In this document: positions 1 to 5,246 of the stretch, piece by piece
How positions within the stretch are numbered: position 1 is the first letter of the stretch
How the letters are laid out: every line of letters begins with the position of its first letter
Notes under the pieces: generated by a model
The model's input: the letters and a program-made list of their open reading frames with translations, nothing else
Told to the model about the DNA's origin: nothing
The model's database searches: none
Assembly (NCBI GenBank): GCA_005884465.1
Contig: VAZH01000267.1
Span: 1 to 5,246 of the forward strand
Length of the DNA stretch: 5,246 bases
DNA from: Alphaproteobacteria bacterium
GTDB lineage: Bacteria > Pseudomonadota > Alphaproteobacteria > Rhizobiales > Xanthobacteraceae
Reading direction: 5' to 3'
Translations under genes and position numbers: made by a program

Positions 1-322
1 CGACCATATCATTCTCAAATTTCGGCTTGGCGTTTTCCGTGATGACCTCCCAATCCAGCGCGACGGTGCCGCTGTCGATGCGGCGAAAATTCCCGAAGTC
101 GCCCTCCCGCAACGCGGTCGTGAGCGCGAGTACCTCGAGCCCGCCTGTCATGCGCTGTATCTCGGCGTCGAGCACAAGGCGAACACTGCGGACGGTTTGG
201 AGAACCCGCTGCGAAGCATCCTGCCGGTCCTGCTCGTAGTTATGGAAGACGATGCCGGCTGCAAAATAATCAGTGGCAGCGACCAGCAGGGCAAGACGCA
301 CTGGCAGTGAAGGTTTCGGCAC
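1..322 (-). CDS. N-terminal part of a membrane sensor protein (sensor kinase-like), incomplete at the left edge, possibly decayed
   Basis: Reading the minus strand from GTG at 322-320 gives 107 open codons that run off the window. An in-frame TGA lies upstream at 368-370. The product starts with a short hydrophobic stretch (residues about 9-25, LALLVAATDYFAAGIVF). A helical charged segment follows (HNYEQDRQDASQRVLQTVRS), then VRLVLDAEIQRMTGGLEVLA and LREGDFGNFRRI. This pattern of one membrane helix, an amphipathic linker and a periplasmic sensing segment is typical of extracytoplasmic sensor regions in rhizobial histidine kinases and related signalling proteins. That assignment rests on family style; no kinase domain is in view. 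Oddities: there is no ATG, only a weak GGA before the GTG (a second GTG is at 301-299), an Asp in the middle of a short membrane helix, and residues after FRRI that no longer look like the family as I know it. A pseudogene or truncated remnant is a real alternative. It lies downstream of the esterase on the same strand, 145 bases away. Confidence 0.5.
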   Translation of the reverse strand, partial: MPKPSLPVRLALLVAATDYFAAGIVFHNYEQDRQDASQRVLQTVRSVRLVLDAEIQRMTGGLEVLALTTALREGDFGNFRRIDSGTVALDWEVITENAKPKFENDMV

Positions 323-449
323 GCGGGTTCCGGCATCGATGGATTTGGCGCGGGTCGCGCCAAATCGTCATGAACACAGGAGAAGCGCCCAAACTTCGCC
401 AAGCATTTCGCGCCGCAAGCCGGTTCCAACTGATGTCTGCGAGCGCGCC

Positions 450-461
450 GCGAGGCCTCGC
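450..461. repeat. 12-bp perfect palindrome just past the esterase stop
   Basis: GCGAGGCCTCGC is self-complementary and lies 6 bases beyond the esterase stop codon on the minus strand. As RNA it could form a 4-bp stem with a GGCC loop. No T-run follows in the direction of esterase transcription, so a Rho-independent terminator is not supported. The rest of the 323-467 gap shows no gene. Confidence 0.4.
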
Positions 462-467
462 CGTCCC

Positions 468-1742
468 CTAAAGATTGCTGTCAGTAATCGCAGCGTAAAC
501 CATGGTGCGCAGTTCGCGCCGTATCGGATAGGCGCTCGACGGTATCACCTGGGTCATGAAAACGGCGATCAGTTCTTCCGCAGGATCGATCCAGAATGAT
601 GTGGTGGCCAACCCACCCCAGGCGTATTCCCCGACGCTGCCGGGTATCAACGTCTCCGTGGGATTCATCGTGACCTGAAAGCCGAGGCCGAAGCCAATGC
701 CGTTGTAGGTCGCCTCGCTAAATAGCGACCGCGACATTGCCGGCAGGTCGCGTCCGCCGGGCAGATGATTAGATGTCATCAGCGCCAGCGTCTTCGGACC
801 GATCAGCCGGACGCCGCCGAGCTCGCCGCCGTTGATCAGCGTGCGGCAGAAGGTGAGATAGTCGGCTGCAGTCGAGCACAACCCACCGCCTCCGGAGATG
901 AAAGATGGCGGCGAGAGGAAAGAGCTCTTGGTCGGATCATCCTGCAGCGTGAGGCTGCCCTTGCGGTCGGTCGCGTGCAAAGTCACGCCGCCTTGCGGGT
1001 CGGCCGAGTAGCACGCCGCGAAACGATGGACCTTGCCGGCCGGCACAAAAAAGCCGGTGTCGTTCATATCAAGCGGATCGAAGATGCGCTGTTTCAGAAA
1101 TTGTTCGAACGGCATGCCGCTGATCTTACCGATGAGATAGCCGATGACGTCGGTGGAAACGGAATAATTCCAGGCCTCGCCGGGCGAAAACTCCAGCGGA
1201 AGTTTCGCAAGGTCGTCGATCATCGATTGCAACGTTGCTGCTTTCCCGATTTCGTCGATTTTCATTTCGCGGTAGGCGGCATCCACGTTGGACCGTTGCT
1301 GGAAGCCGTAGGTGAGACCGGAGGTGTGCCGCAGAAGGTCGACGATCAGCATCGGCCGCGACGGCGGCCTGGTCAGAAATGCCGGAGCGGTGCCGGCCTG
1401 GAACACGCCAAGGTTTTTCCATTCCGGAATGTACTTGTGGACGGGCTCGTCGAGCGCGACGCGGCCTTCCTCGAACAGCATCATGAAGGCCACGCTCGTG
1501 ATCGGCTTGGTCATCGAATAGATGCGAAAAATGGTGTCGTCCTTGATCGGCGCCTTGCGCTCGACGTCGGCAAAGCCCTGCATCGCGTTGTGGACGACCT
1601 TGCCGCGGCGGTACACCAGCAGCTGCGTTCCCGGAAAGCGGCCGGCATCGATGTAGCGGTGCTTCAGATGCGCTTCGATACGGTCGAAGGCGGTCTTGGA
1701 CATACCCGCGGATTCGGGTGAGGCGGGGGTCGGGGCTAACAT
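468..1742 (-). CDS. Serine hydrolase, class C beta-lactamase fold / family VIII carboxylesterase-like
   Basis: This 424-residue protein has the usual length of the beta-lactamase-related serine hydrolase family (Pfam Beta-lactamase). The nucleophile motif SxxK is S76-M-T-K79 (in FRIYSMTKP). The HTSGL block is at 139-143 and the second catalytic motif is Y193-S194-V195 (WNYSV). In place of the beta-lactamase KTG/HxG triad it has W375-G376-G377. In the family, the S-x-x-K / Tyr / WGG combination is characteristic of family VIII esterases such as EstB rather than true AmpC enzymes, so ester hydrolysis is the likelier activity; the substrate cannot be read from sequence. No signal peptide is seen: the N-terminus (MLAPTPASPESAG) is polar and Pro-rich, so a cytoplasmic location is likely. 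The start at 1742 is supported by GGAG at 1752-1755 with 9-base spacing. An internal Met14 (1703) lacks a comparable site. The gene is divergent from the dioxygenase gene. The reading frame is intact with no missing motif. Confidence 0.93.
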   Translation of the reverse strand: MLAPTPASPESAGMSKTAFDRIEAHLKHRYIDAGRFPGTQLLVYRRGKVVHNAMQGFADVERKAPIKDDTIFRIYSMTKPITSVAFMMLFEEGRVALDEPVHKYIPEWKNLGVFQAGTAPAFLTRPPSRPMLIVDLLRHTSGLTYGFQQRSNVDAAYREMKIDEIGKAATLQSMIDDLAKLPLEFSPGEAWNYSVSTDVIGYLIGKISGMPFEQFLKQRIFDPLDMNDTGFFVPAGKVHRFAACYSADPQGGVTLHATDRKGSLTLQDDPTKSSFLSPPSFISGGGGLCSTAADYLTFCRTLINGGELGGVRLIGPKTLALMTSNHLPGGRDLPAMSRSLFSEATYNGIGFGLGFQVTMNPTETLIPGSVGEYAWGGLATTSFWIDPAEELIAVFMTQVIPSSAYPIRRELRTMVYAAITDSNL

Positions 1743-1774
1743 CGGGATCGTCTCCAGAGCTGTCGGGGTATGTC

Positions 1775-1803
1775 TAAATAGCGAAAAGTGTATTGCGTTC
1801 CAA
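1775..1803 (-). promoter_or_regulatory. Candidate sigma-70-like promoter for the esterase
   Basis: On the minus strand, TTGGAA (1798-1803) and TATTTA (1775-1780) are separated by exactly 17 bases. They match the -35 and -10 consensus at 4/6 and 3/6 positions. Transcription would start near 1768, giving a leader of about 25 bases that contains the GGAG ribosome binding site. Spacing and position are good but the match is modest, and alphaproteobacterial promoters are degenerate. Confidence 0.35.
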
Positions 1804-1829
1804 TCGCCGCATGTTTAACCCGGTCATAT

Positions 1830-1868
1830 TGCTGGTGTAGGGTTCCGCCGGCAACCGCGTAACCAGCA
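1830..1868 (+). repeat. Nested inverted repeat directly before the dioxygenase ribosome binding site
   Basis: TGCTGGT (1830-1836) is the exact reverse complement of ACCAGCA (1862-1868). Inside it, GGTT (1841-1844) pairs with AACC (1853-1856) around nearly the same centre (about 1849). The right arm ends on the first base of the AGGA ribosome binding site (1868-1871) of the gene at 1880. It could be a dyad operator in the divergent region or an mRNA hairpin that limits ribosome access. The arms are short, so function is only a suggestion. Confidence 0.4.
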
Positions 1869-1879
1869 GGACAGTAACA

Positions 1880-2791
1880 ATGCCCCAATTCAACGACACC
1901 GAACTGACCGCTGCCGTCATCCGCAGCTTTGAGAAGACGCCGGACCCGCGCGTTAAATTCCTGATGGAAGAATTGGTTAAGTCGCTGCACGATTTCGTCC
2001 GCAAGACCGATCTCACCTTCGACGAGTGGGGTTACGCGATCGAGTTTCTGACCCGCACCGGGCAGAAATGCACCTCGAGCCGGCAGGAATTCATCCTGCT
2101 GTCGGATGTGCTCGGGGTTTCCATGCTGGTCGATGCGGTGAACCATCGCGAGCGCGATGGCGCCACCGAGACCACCGTGCTTGGCCCGTTCTATGTCGGT
2201 GAGCATAAGCCGATGCCGCACGGCGCGGACATTTCCGCCGATCTGCCGGGCGAGCGGATGTTCGTGAAGAGCCGCGTCACTGATCTAAATGGCAAGCCGC
2301 TTGCGAACGTTCCGGTCGACGTCTGGCACGCCGATGATGACGGCTTTTACGATTCGCAAAAGCCATCCTATGAGACGCAGGGACCGTCATCCCGGGCGCG
2401 GTTTGTGACCGATGCCGACGGCCAGTTTTTCTTTCGCACCATCCTGCCCTGCAGCTATCCAATCCCGACCGATGGTCCGGTCGGGGAAATGATCCTGCAG
2501 ACGCGGCGCCATCCGATGCGGCCGGCGCATGTGCACTTTCTCGTCAATGCGCCGGGCTACGAGCCGCTGATCACCCACGTCTTTATCGAAGGCGACAAGT
2601 ATCTGGATTCCGACGTGGTGTTCGGGGTGAAGAACGACCTGATTTGCAAAATCGAGAAACGCAACGACCCGCTGATGCCTGACGGTAAGCCCGCAACCGG
2701 GCCCTGGCATTTGATGACCTACGATTTCCGACTGAAGCCGGGCGTCGGGACCGCGCCGAAGCCGATGATGGCTGAGATCGAGGCCGCCTGA
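1880..2791 (+). CDS. Intradiol ring-cleavage dioxygenase, hydroxyquinol 1,2-dioxygenase-like
   Basis: This 303-residue non-haem Fe(III) enzyme should open a catechol-type ring between the two hydroxyl-bearing carbons, using O2. Hydroxyquinol would give maleylacetate; catechol would give cis,cis-muconate. An N-terminal helical dioxygenase domain (about residues 20-95, with LTRTGQKCTSSRQEFILLSD) precedes the catalytic beta domain (about 98-290). The four iron ligands are readable: Y157 (WHADDDGFYD), Y193 (CSYPIP), and H217 and H219 (RPAHVHF), with R214 in its usual place. The spacings of 36, 24 and 2 equal those of catechol 1,2-dioxygenase ligands. The VLGPFY block and FILLSDVLGVSMLVDA resemble hydroxyquinol dioxygenases more than CatA, but substrate choice is inference. 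Cytoplasmic; no signal sequence. The start is set by AGGA at 1868-1871, 8 bases before ATG. No maleylacetate reductase or hydroxylase partner is in view. The frame is intact and a strong stem-loop follows the stop. Confidence 0.93.
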   Translation: MPQFNDTELTAAVIRSFEKTPDPRVKFLMEELVKSLHDFVRKTDLTFDEWGYAIEFLTRTGQKCTSSRQEFILLSDVLGVSMLVDAVNHRERDGATETTVLGPFYVGEHKPMPHGADISADLPGERMFVKSRVTDLNGKPLANVPVDVWHADDDGFYDSQKPSYETQGPSSRARFVTDADGQFFFRTILPCSYPIPTDGPVGEMILQTRRHPMRPAHVHFLVNAPGYEPLITHVFIEGDKYLDSDVVFGVKNDLICKIEKRNDPLMPDGKPATGPWHLMTYDFRLKPGVGTAPKPMMAEIEAA

Positions 2792-2813
2792 AAAACGCGG
2801 GTTCAAGTTGCCT

Positions 2814-2846
2814 GCTCATTTCTTGTGCGGCGCACAAGAAATGAGC
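2814..2846 (+). terminator. Perfect 15-bp stem-loop after the dioxygenase gene (terminator or palindromic repeat)
   Basis: GCTCATTTCTTGTGC (2814-2828) and its exact reverse complement (2832-2846) flank a 3-base loop GGC. The element starts 22 bases after the dioxygenase stop. Such a long perfect stem does not arise by chance in this space. It is well placed to end dioxygenase transcription and insulate the downstream promoter region. A T-tract does not follow directly; the first T-run is TTTT at 2857-2860. It is therefore not a textbook intrinsic terminator and could instead be a dispersed palindromic repeat. Confidence 0.65.
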
Positions 2847-2851
2847 GAATC

Positions 2852-2866
2852 GCAAATTTTGGGTGC
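2852..2866 (+). promoter_or_regulatory. Possible NtrC-type enhancer site
   Basis: GCAAATTTTGGGTGC has the 15-base frame of the NtrC dyad (GCACC-N5-GGTGC). The right half is perfect and the left half retains only GCA. Its centre is about 109 bases upstream of the start predicted from the sigma-54-like element, a normal enhancer distance. The match is imperfect and is judged partly on context. Confidence 0.3.
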
Positions 2867-2874
2867 GGATTGCA

Positions 2875-2904
2875 GTTGGGTCGCTACGCGACCAAATGCC
2901 CAAC
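2875..2904. repeat. Nested inverted repeat in the nitrate-transport upstream region
   Basis: GTTGGG (2875-2880) pairs with CCCAAC (2899-2904), enclosing TCGC-TAC-GCGA (2881-2891). Alternatively GGTCGC (2879-2884) pairs with GCGACC (2888-2893) around TAC. It lies between the candidate NtrC site and the sigma-54-like promoter. It could be a weak hairpin or a protein-binding dyad; no function is assigned. Confidence 0.35.
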
Positions 2905-2907
2905 CTT

Positions 2908-2920
2908 CTATAACTTATAG
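2908..2920. promoter_or_regulatory. 13-bp AT-rich palindrome, candidate operator
   Basis: CTATAA-C-TTATAG is a perfect dyad with a single central base. It ends 21 bases before the sigma-54-like element at 2942. In an otherwise GC-rich window it could be a regulator-binding site or a bent/melting DNA segment between enhancer and promoter. No regulator family is recognised from the motif. Confidence 0.35.
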
Positions 2921-2941
2921 CCTTTTTGCGTCACGGTAGCT

Positions 2942-2958
2942 TGGCACGAAGCTTGAAT
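2942..2958 (+). promoter_or_regulatory. Sigma-54-like -24/-12 promoter for the nitrate transport genes
   Basis: TGGCACGAAGCTTGAAT matches the RpoN consensus TGGCACG-N4-TTGC(A/T) at every strongly conserved position except the -12 C, which is A here. All seven bases of the -24 block are identical and the spacing is correct. Transcription would start near 2968, leaving a leader of about 150 bases. Nitrogen-controlled uptake genes in Rhizobiales commonly use RpoN with NtrC, so context supports the call. The -12 mismatch lowers certainty. Confidence 0.5.
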
Positions 2959-2967
2959 AGTTTGTGC

Positions 2968-3118
2968 CGACGCCATTGTAGCCGTCCATCGAAACCAATC
3001 ATCCGAATTGTGACACCGCCAGACTGGGGCCTCTCCAGAGCGCGCCTCCATGCCTTTCGAGCGCGATGTCAGTGGCACCGGACGGACGGCGATCTAGACG
3101 CAAAGGACGACAGCACCC
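2968..3118 (+). other. Long untranslated leader of the nitrate transport operon (predicted)
   Basis: If transcription begins at the sigma-54-like element, about 150 bases precede the ATG. Self-complementary segments can be nested: GCCGTCC (2981-2987) with GGACGGC (3084-3090), TGACA (3011-3015) with TGTCA (3067-3071), and a GC-rich hairpin pairing 3041-3048 with 3059-3065. Pairings of this length are expected by chance in GC-rich DNA, so a structured regulatory leader is only a possibility. No pair of hexaloop hairpins of the NasT/ANTAR type was recognised. The ribosome binding site AAGGA is at 3103-3107. No gene is seen here. Confidence 0.3.
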
Positions 3119-4435
3119 ATGACGAAGCCCACCGATCCGACCTCACGCCGTGGCCTTAGCCGCCGTCAGATCCTGAAGGCGAGTGCAGGAACGGCCGCGC
3201 TGCTTGCCGCGGCAAAGCTGAATTTTCCCGCCGGCGCTTTCGCGCAAGGCGCAGGTCCCGAGGTGACGAGCGCGAAACTCGGCTTCATCGCGCTGACGGA
3301 TGCATCCCCGCTGTTCGTTGCAAAAGAGAAAGGCATCTTCGCCAAATACGGCATGCCCGACGTCGAGGTGCAGAAGCAGGCCTCATGGGGCACCACGCGC
3401 GACAACCTCGTGCTGGGCTCCGAAGGCAACGGTATCGATGGCGCGCATATCCTGACGCCGATGCCTTATCTGATCTCGTCCGGCAAGGTGACGCAGAACA
3501 ATCAGCCGACGCCGATGTACGTCCTGGCGCGGCTCAATCTGAACGGTCAGTGCATTTCGGTCGCCAAGGAATACAGCGACCTCAAGATCGGCCTCGACAC
3601 CGCGTCGTTCAAACCGGCACTGGAGAAGAAAAAGGCCTCCGGCAAATCAATCAAGGCCGCCATGACATTCCCGGGCGGCACCCACGATCTTTGGATTCGT
3701 TACTGGCTCGCCGCCGGCGGCATCGATCCGGACAAGGACATCGAAACCATCGTAGTGCCGCCGCCGCAGATGGTCGCGAACATGAAAGTCGGCACCATGG
3801 ATTGCTTCTGCGTATGCGAGCCGTGGAACCTGCAGTTGATCCATCAGGAGATCGGCTATACCGCGATCACGACGGGCGAACTCTGGAACAGGCATCCGGA
3901 AAAATCCTTCGGCATGCGCGCCGCCTATGTCGACAAGTATCCGAAGGCGGCGAAGGCGCTGCTGATGGCTGTGATGGAGGCGCAGCAGTGGTGCGAGAAG
4001 CCCGATAACCGCGAGGAAGTCGCGGCGATCTGCGCCAAGCGCCAATGGATCAATTGCCCCGTCGATGATGTCACCGATCGCGTCAAGGGCAAGTTCGACT
4101 ACGGCAACGGCAAGGTGGTCGAGAACAGCCCGCACATCATGCGTTTCTGGGCCGACAACGCATCCTACCCCTATCAGAGCCACGATCTGTGGTTCCTCAC
4201 TGAGGATATCCGCTGGGGCAAATACGAAGCGGGCTACGACACCAAGGCGCTGATCGCCAAGGTCAACCGCGAGGACCTCTGGAAGGACGCCGCAAAGGAT
4301 CTCGGCGTCGCCGCCTCCGATATTCCGGCCTCCAAGTCGCGCGGCAAGGAGACCTTCTTCGATGGCAAGGTATTCGATCCGGAAAATCCGGCGGCGTATC
4401 TGAAGTCCCTGACCATCAAGCGTGTTGAGGTCTGA
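3119..4435 (+). CDS. nrtA: Nitrate-type ABC transporter substrate-binding protein, Tat-exported (NrtA-like)
   Basis: This 438-residue periplasmic binding protein of the NrtA/CmpA family captures nitrate or nitrite for an ABC importer. It opens with a twin-arginine signal: S14-R-R-Q-I-L-K20, a hydrophobic stretch (about 21-33) and a probable cleavage after AFA near residue 42. It should therefore be exported folded. Family blocks follow in order: GFIALTDASPLFVAKEKGIF (55-74), SWGTTRDNLVLGS (89-101), GIDGAHILTPMPYLIS (105-120), LNGQ144, PGGTH189DLWIRYWLAAGGID and CEPWN. By motif, W90, Q144 and H189 correspond to the nitrate-contacting Trp, Gln and His of cyanobacterial NrtA; this is an inference without an alignment. 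Bicarbonate (CmpA) and cyanate relatives are the alternatives. An unusual C229-F-C-V-C233 precedes EPW. The start is supported by AAGGA at 3103-3107, 11 bases before ATG. The permease gene follows after 57 bases on the same strand, consistent with an operon. Confidence 0.92.
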   Translation: MTKPTDPTSRRGLSRRQILKASAGTAALLAAAKLNFPAGAFAQGAGPEVTSAKLGFIALTDASPLFVAKEKGIFAKYGMPDVEVQKQASWGTTRDNLVLGSEGNGIDGAHILTPMPYLISSGKVTQNNQPTPMYVLARLNLNGQCISVAKEYSDLKIGLDTASFKPALEKKKASGKSIKAAMTFPGGTHDLWIRYWLAAGGIDPDKDIETIVVPPPQMVANMKVGTMDCFCVCEPWNLQLIHQEIGYTAITTGELWNRHPEKSFGMRAAYVDKYPKAAKALLMAVMEAQQWCEKPDNREEVAAICAKRQWINCPVDDVTDRVKGKFDYGNGKVVENSPHIMRFWADNASYPYQSHDLWFLTEDIRWGKYEAGYDTKALIAKVNREDLWKDAAKDLGVAASDIPASKSRGKETFFDGKVFDPENPAAYLKSLTIKRVEV

Positions 4436-4492
4436 TCGAAGCGGGCGCGTTCGCGTGCGGTCCAGTCCATTGTACACGGAGATACACTTTCG

Positions 4493-5246
4493 ATGAATAT
4501 GCCTGCCATGAAGACCGAACCCGTCACGATGCGCCCGGCCACAGTGGCGCCGGTTGTCGCGATGACGCCGAAGCGACCGCCGCGCGCCGAAAAATATATC
4601 AAGATGGCGCGCGAGACCGCGGTGCGGGTTGTGCCGCCCTTGATCGTACTGGCGCTGCTGATGCTGTTCTGGGAATTGGCCTGCCGCCGCGCCGGTTCGA
4701 CGCTGCCGCCGCCGTCGCGGGTCTACAAGGACACCAAGGAGCTGATCTTCGATCCGTTCTTCGATCGTGGCGGCATCGACAAGGGACTGTTCTGGCATCT
4801 GTCCGCCAGCCTTCAGCGCGTCGCGTTAGGCTATTCGCTGGCGGCGGTCGCGGGTGTCGCGCTCGGCACGCTGGTCGGGCAATCGGTCTGGGCGATGCGC
4901 GGGCTCGATCCGCTGTTTCAGGTGCTTCGCACCATTCCACCGCTGGCATGGCTGCCGCTGTCGCTGGCGGCATTTCGTGACGGCCACCCCTCGGCGATCT
5001 TCGTGATTTTCATCACCTCGATCTGGCCGATCATCATCAACACCGCGGTCGGCATCCGCAACATCCCGCAGGACTACCGCAATGTCGCAGCGGTGGTTCA
5101 GCTCAATCCGCTGGAATTCTTTGCCAAGATCATGATCCCGGCGGCAGCGCCCTACATCTTCACCGGCTTGCGCATCGGCATTGGCCTGTCCTGGCTCGCG
5201 ATCGTGGCGGCGGAGATGCTGATCGGCGGGGTCGGCATCGGCTTCT
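4493..5246 (+). CDS. nrtB: Nitrate-type ABC transporter permease (NrtB-like), incomplete at the right edge
   Basis: The frame is open from ATG 4493 for 251 codons to the window edge. It encodes the inner-membrane channel subunit that receives substrate from the binding protein encoded upstream. A Pro/Met-rich cytoplasmic N-terminus (1-45) precedes membrane segments at about 46-63, 108-128, 142-160, 167-184 and 220-245. Family blocks are clear: LRTIPPLAWLPLSLAAF (145-161), ITSIWPIIINTAVGIRNIP (174-192) and YIFTGLRIGIGLSWLAIVAAEM (221-242). The EAA-type cytoplasmic loop that docks the ATPase is at about 197-216, ending in KIMIP. Its usual Gly is Leu here, as is common in this branch. The terminal GGVGIGF matches NrtB, which typically continues a few dozen residues, so most of the gene is present. 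GGAG at 4478-4481 lies 11 bases before the ATG; an in-frame ATG two codons on is a possible alternative. An ATPase gene is expected next, outside the window. Confidence 0.92.
   Translation, partial: MNMPAMKTEPVTMRPATVAPVVAMTPKRPPRAEKYIKMARETAVRVVPPLIVLALLMLFWELACRRAGSTLPPPSRVYKDTKELIFDPFFDRGGIDKGLFWHLSASLQRVALGYSLAAVAGVALGTLVGQSVWAMRGLDPLFQVLRTIPPLAWLPLSLAAFRDGHPSAIFVIFITSIWPIIINTAVGIRNIPQDYRNVAAVVQLNPLEFFAKIMIPAAAPYIFTGLRIGIGLSWLAIVAAEMLIGGVGIGF

Noticed and set aside
148..429. 93-codon minus-strand frame with an ATG
   Set aside because: The neighbouring minus-strand frame over the same bases gives a sensible membrane-sensor sequence, while this one is rich in Cys, Pro and Ser with no pattern.
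765..1721. 318-codon open frame on the plus strand
   Set aside because: It lies antisense to the esterase gene, whose protein carries clear catalytic motifs. The plus-strand product is Arg/His/Ala-rich with no recognisable domain, as expected for a GC-rich shadow frame.
1793..1812. Weak dyad TGCG-N10-CGCA as a LysR-type operator
   Set aside because: Only four bases pair on each side and no LysR-family gene is in view, so it cannot be separated from chance.
2583..2903. 106-codon minus-strand frame over the dioxygenase 3' end and the stem-loop
   Set aside because: It is antisense to conserved dioxygenase coding sequence and its N-terminal part reads through the palindrome. No independent support for a gene.
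2981..3090. ANTAR/NasT-type antitermination leader for the nitrate genes
   Set aside because: I looked for two adjacent hairpins with hexanucleotide loops followed by a terminator and did not find them. The 7-bp long-range pairing seen here is about what chance gives in a 150-base GC-rich stretch.
2926..3159. 77-codon open frame on the plus strand spanning the leader and the start of the binding-protein gene
   Set aside because: It covers the candidate promoter, overlaps the well-supported start at 3119 in another frame, has no ribosome binding site and no recognisable domain.
3647..4798. 383-codon open frame on the minus strand
   Set aside because: It runs antisense across the binding-protein gene, the intergenic gap and the permease start. 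Its product is Arg/Gly-rich and low-complexity, without family motifs.

Overview
The window is GC-rich, with strongly G/C-biased third codon positions. The gene content is an alphaproteobacterial Tat-dependent nitrate-type ABC importer, a family VIII esterase and an intradiol dioxygenase. This suits a Bradyrhizobium or Rhodopseudomonas-like member of the Nitrobacteraceae. That placement is inferred from style and gene families, not from a marker gene.

Layout. On the minus strand, positions 1-322 hold the N-terminal part of a membrane sensor protein that runs off the left edge. It has no ATG start and an oddly short membrane segment, so it may be decaying. Also on the minus strand, 468-1742 encodes a serine hydrolase of the class C beta-lactamase / family VIII carboxylesterase fold. 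A 137-base divergent intergenic region follows, with a plausible sigma-70-like promoter for the esterase and an inverted repeat just before the ribosome binding site of the next gene. On the plus strand, 1880-2791 encodes an intradiol ring-cleavage dioxygenase closest in style to hydroxyquinol 1,2-dioxygenases, with all four iron ligands present. A perfect 15-bp stem-loop (2814-2846) sits just past its stop.

Positions 2792-3118 form a 327-base gene-free control region. It holds that stem-loop, a half-conserved NtrC-like site, nested inverted repeats, a 13-bp palindrome, a sigma-54-like -24/-12 element and a leader of about 150 bases. It precedes a nitrate-type periplasmic binding protein (3119-4435) with a twin-arginine signal. 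Then comes the permease gene (4493 to the right edge, incomplete), probably followed outside the window by an ATPase gene.

The binding protein and permease work together as a high-affinity oxyanion importer, most likely for nitrate/nitrite. The sigma-54/NtrC arrangement suggests induction under nitrogen limitation. The esterase and dioxygenase are divergently transcribed and could share aromatic-compound catabolism, but nothing in the sequence proves a functional link. I see no mobile element, CRISPR array, tRNA or rRNA, and no clear sign of a wholly new system. The most interesting part is the control region at 2792-3118.
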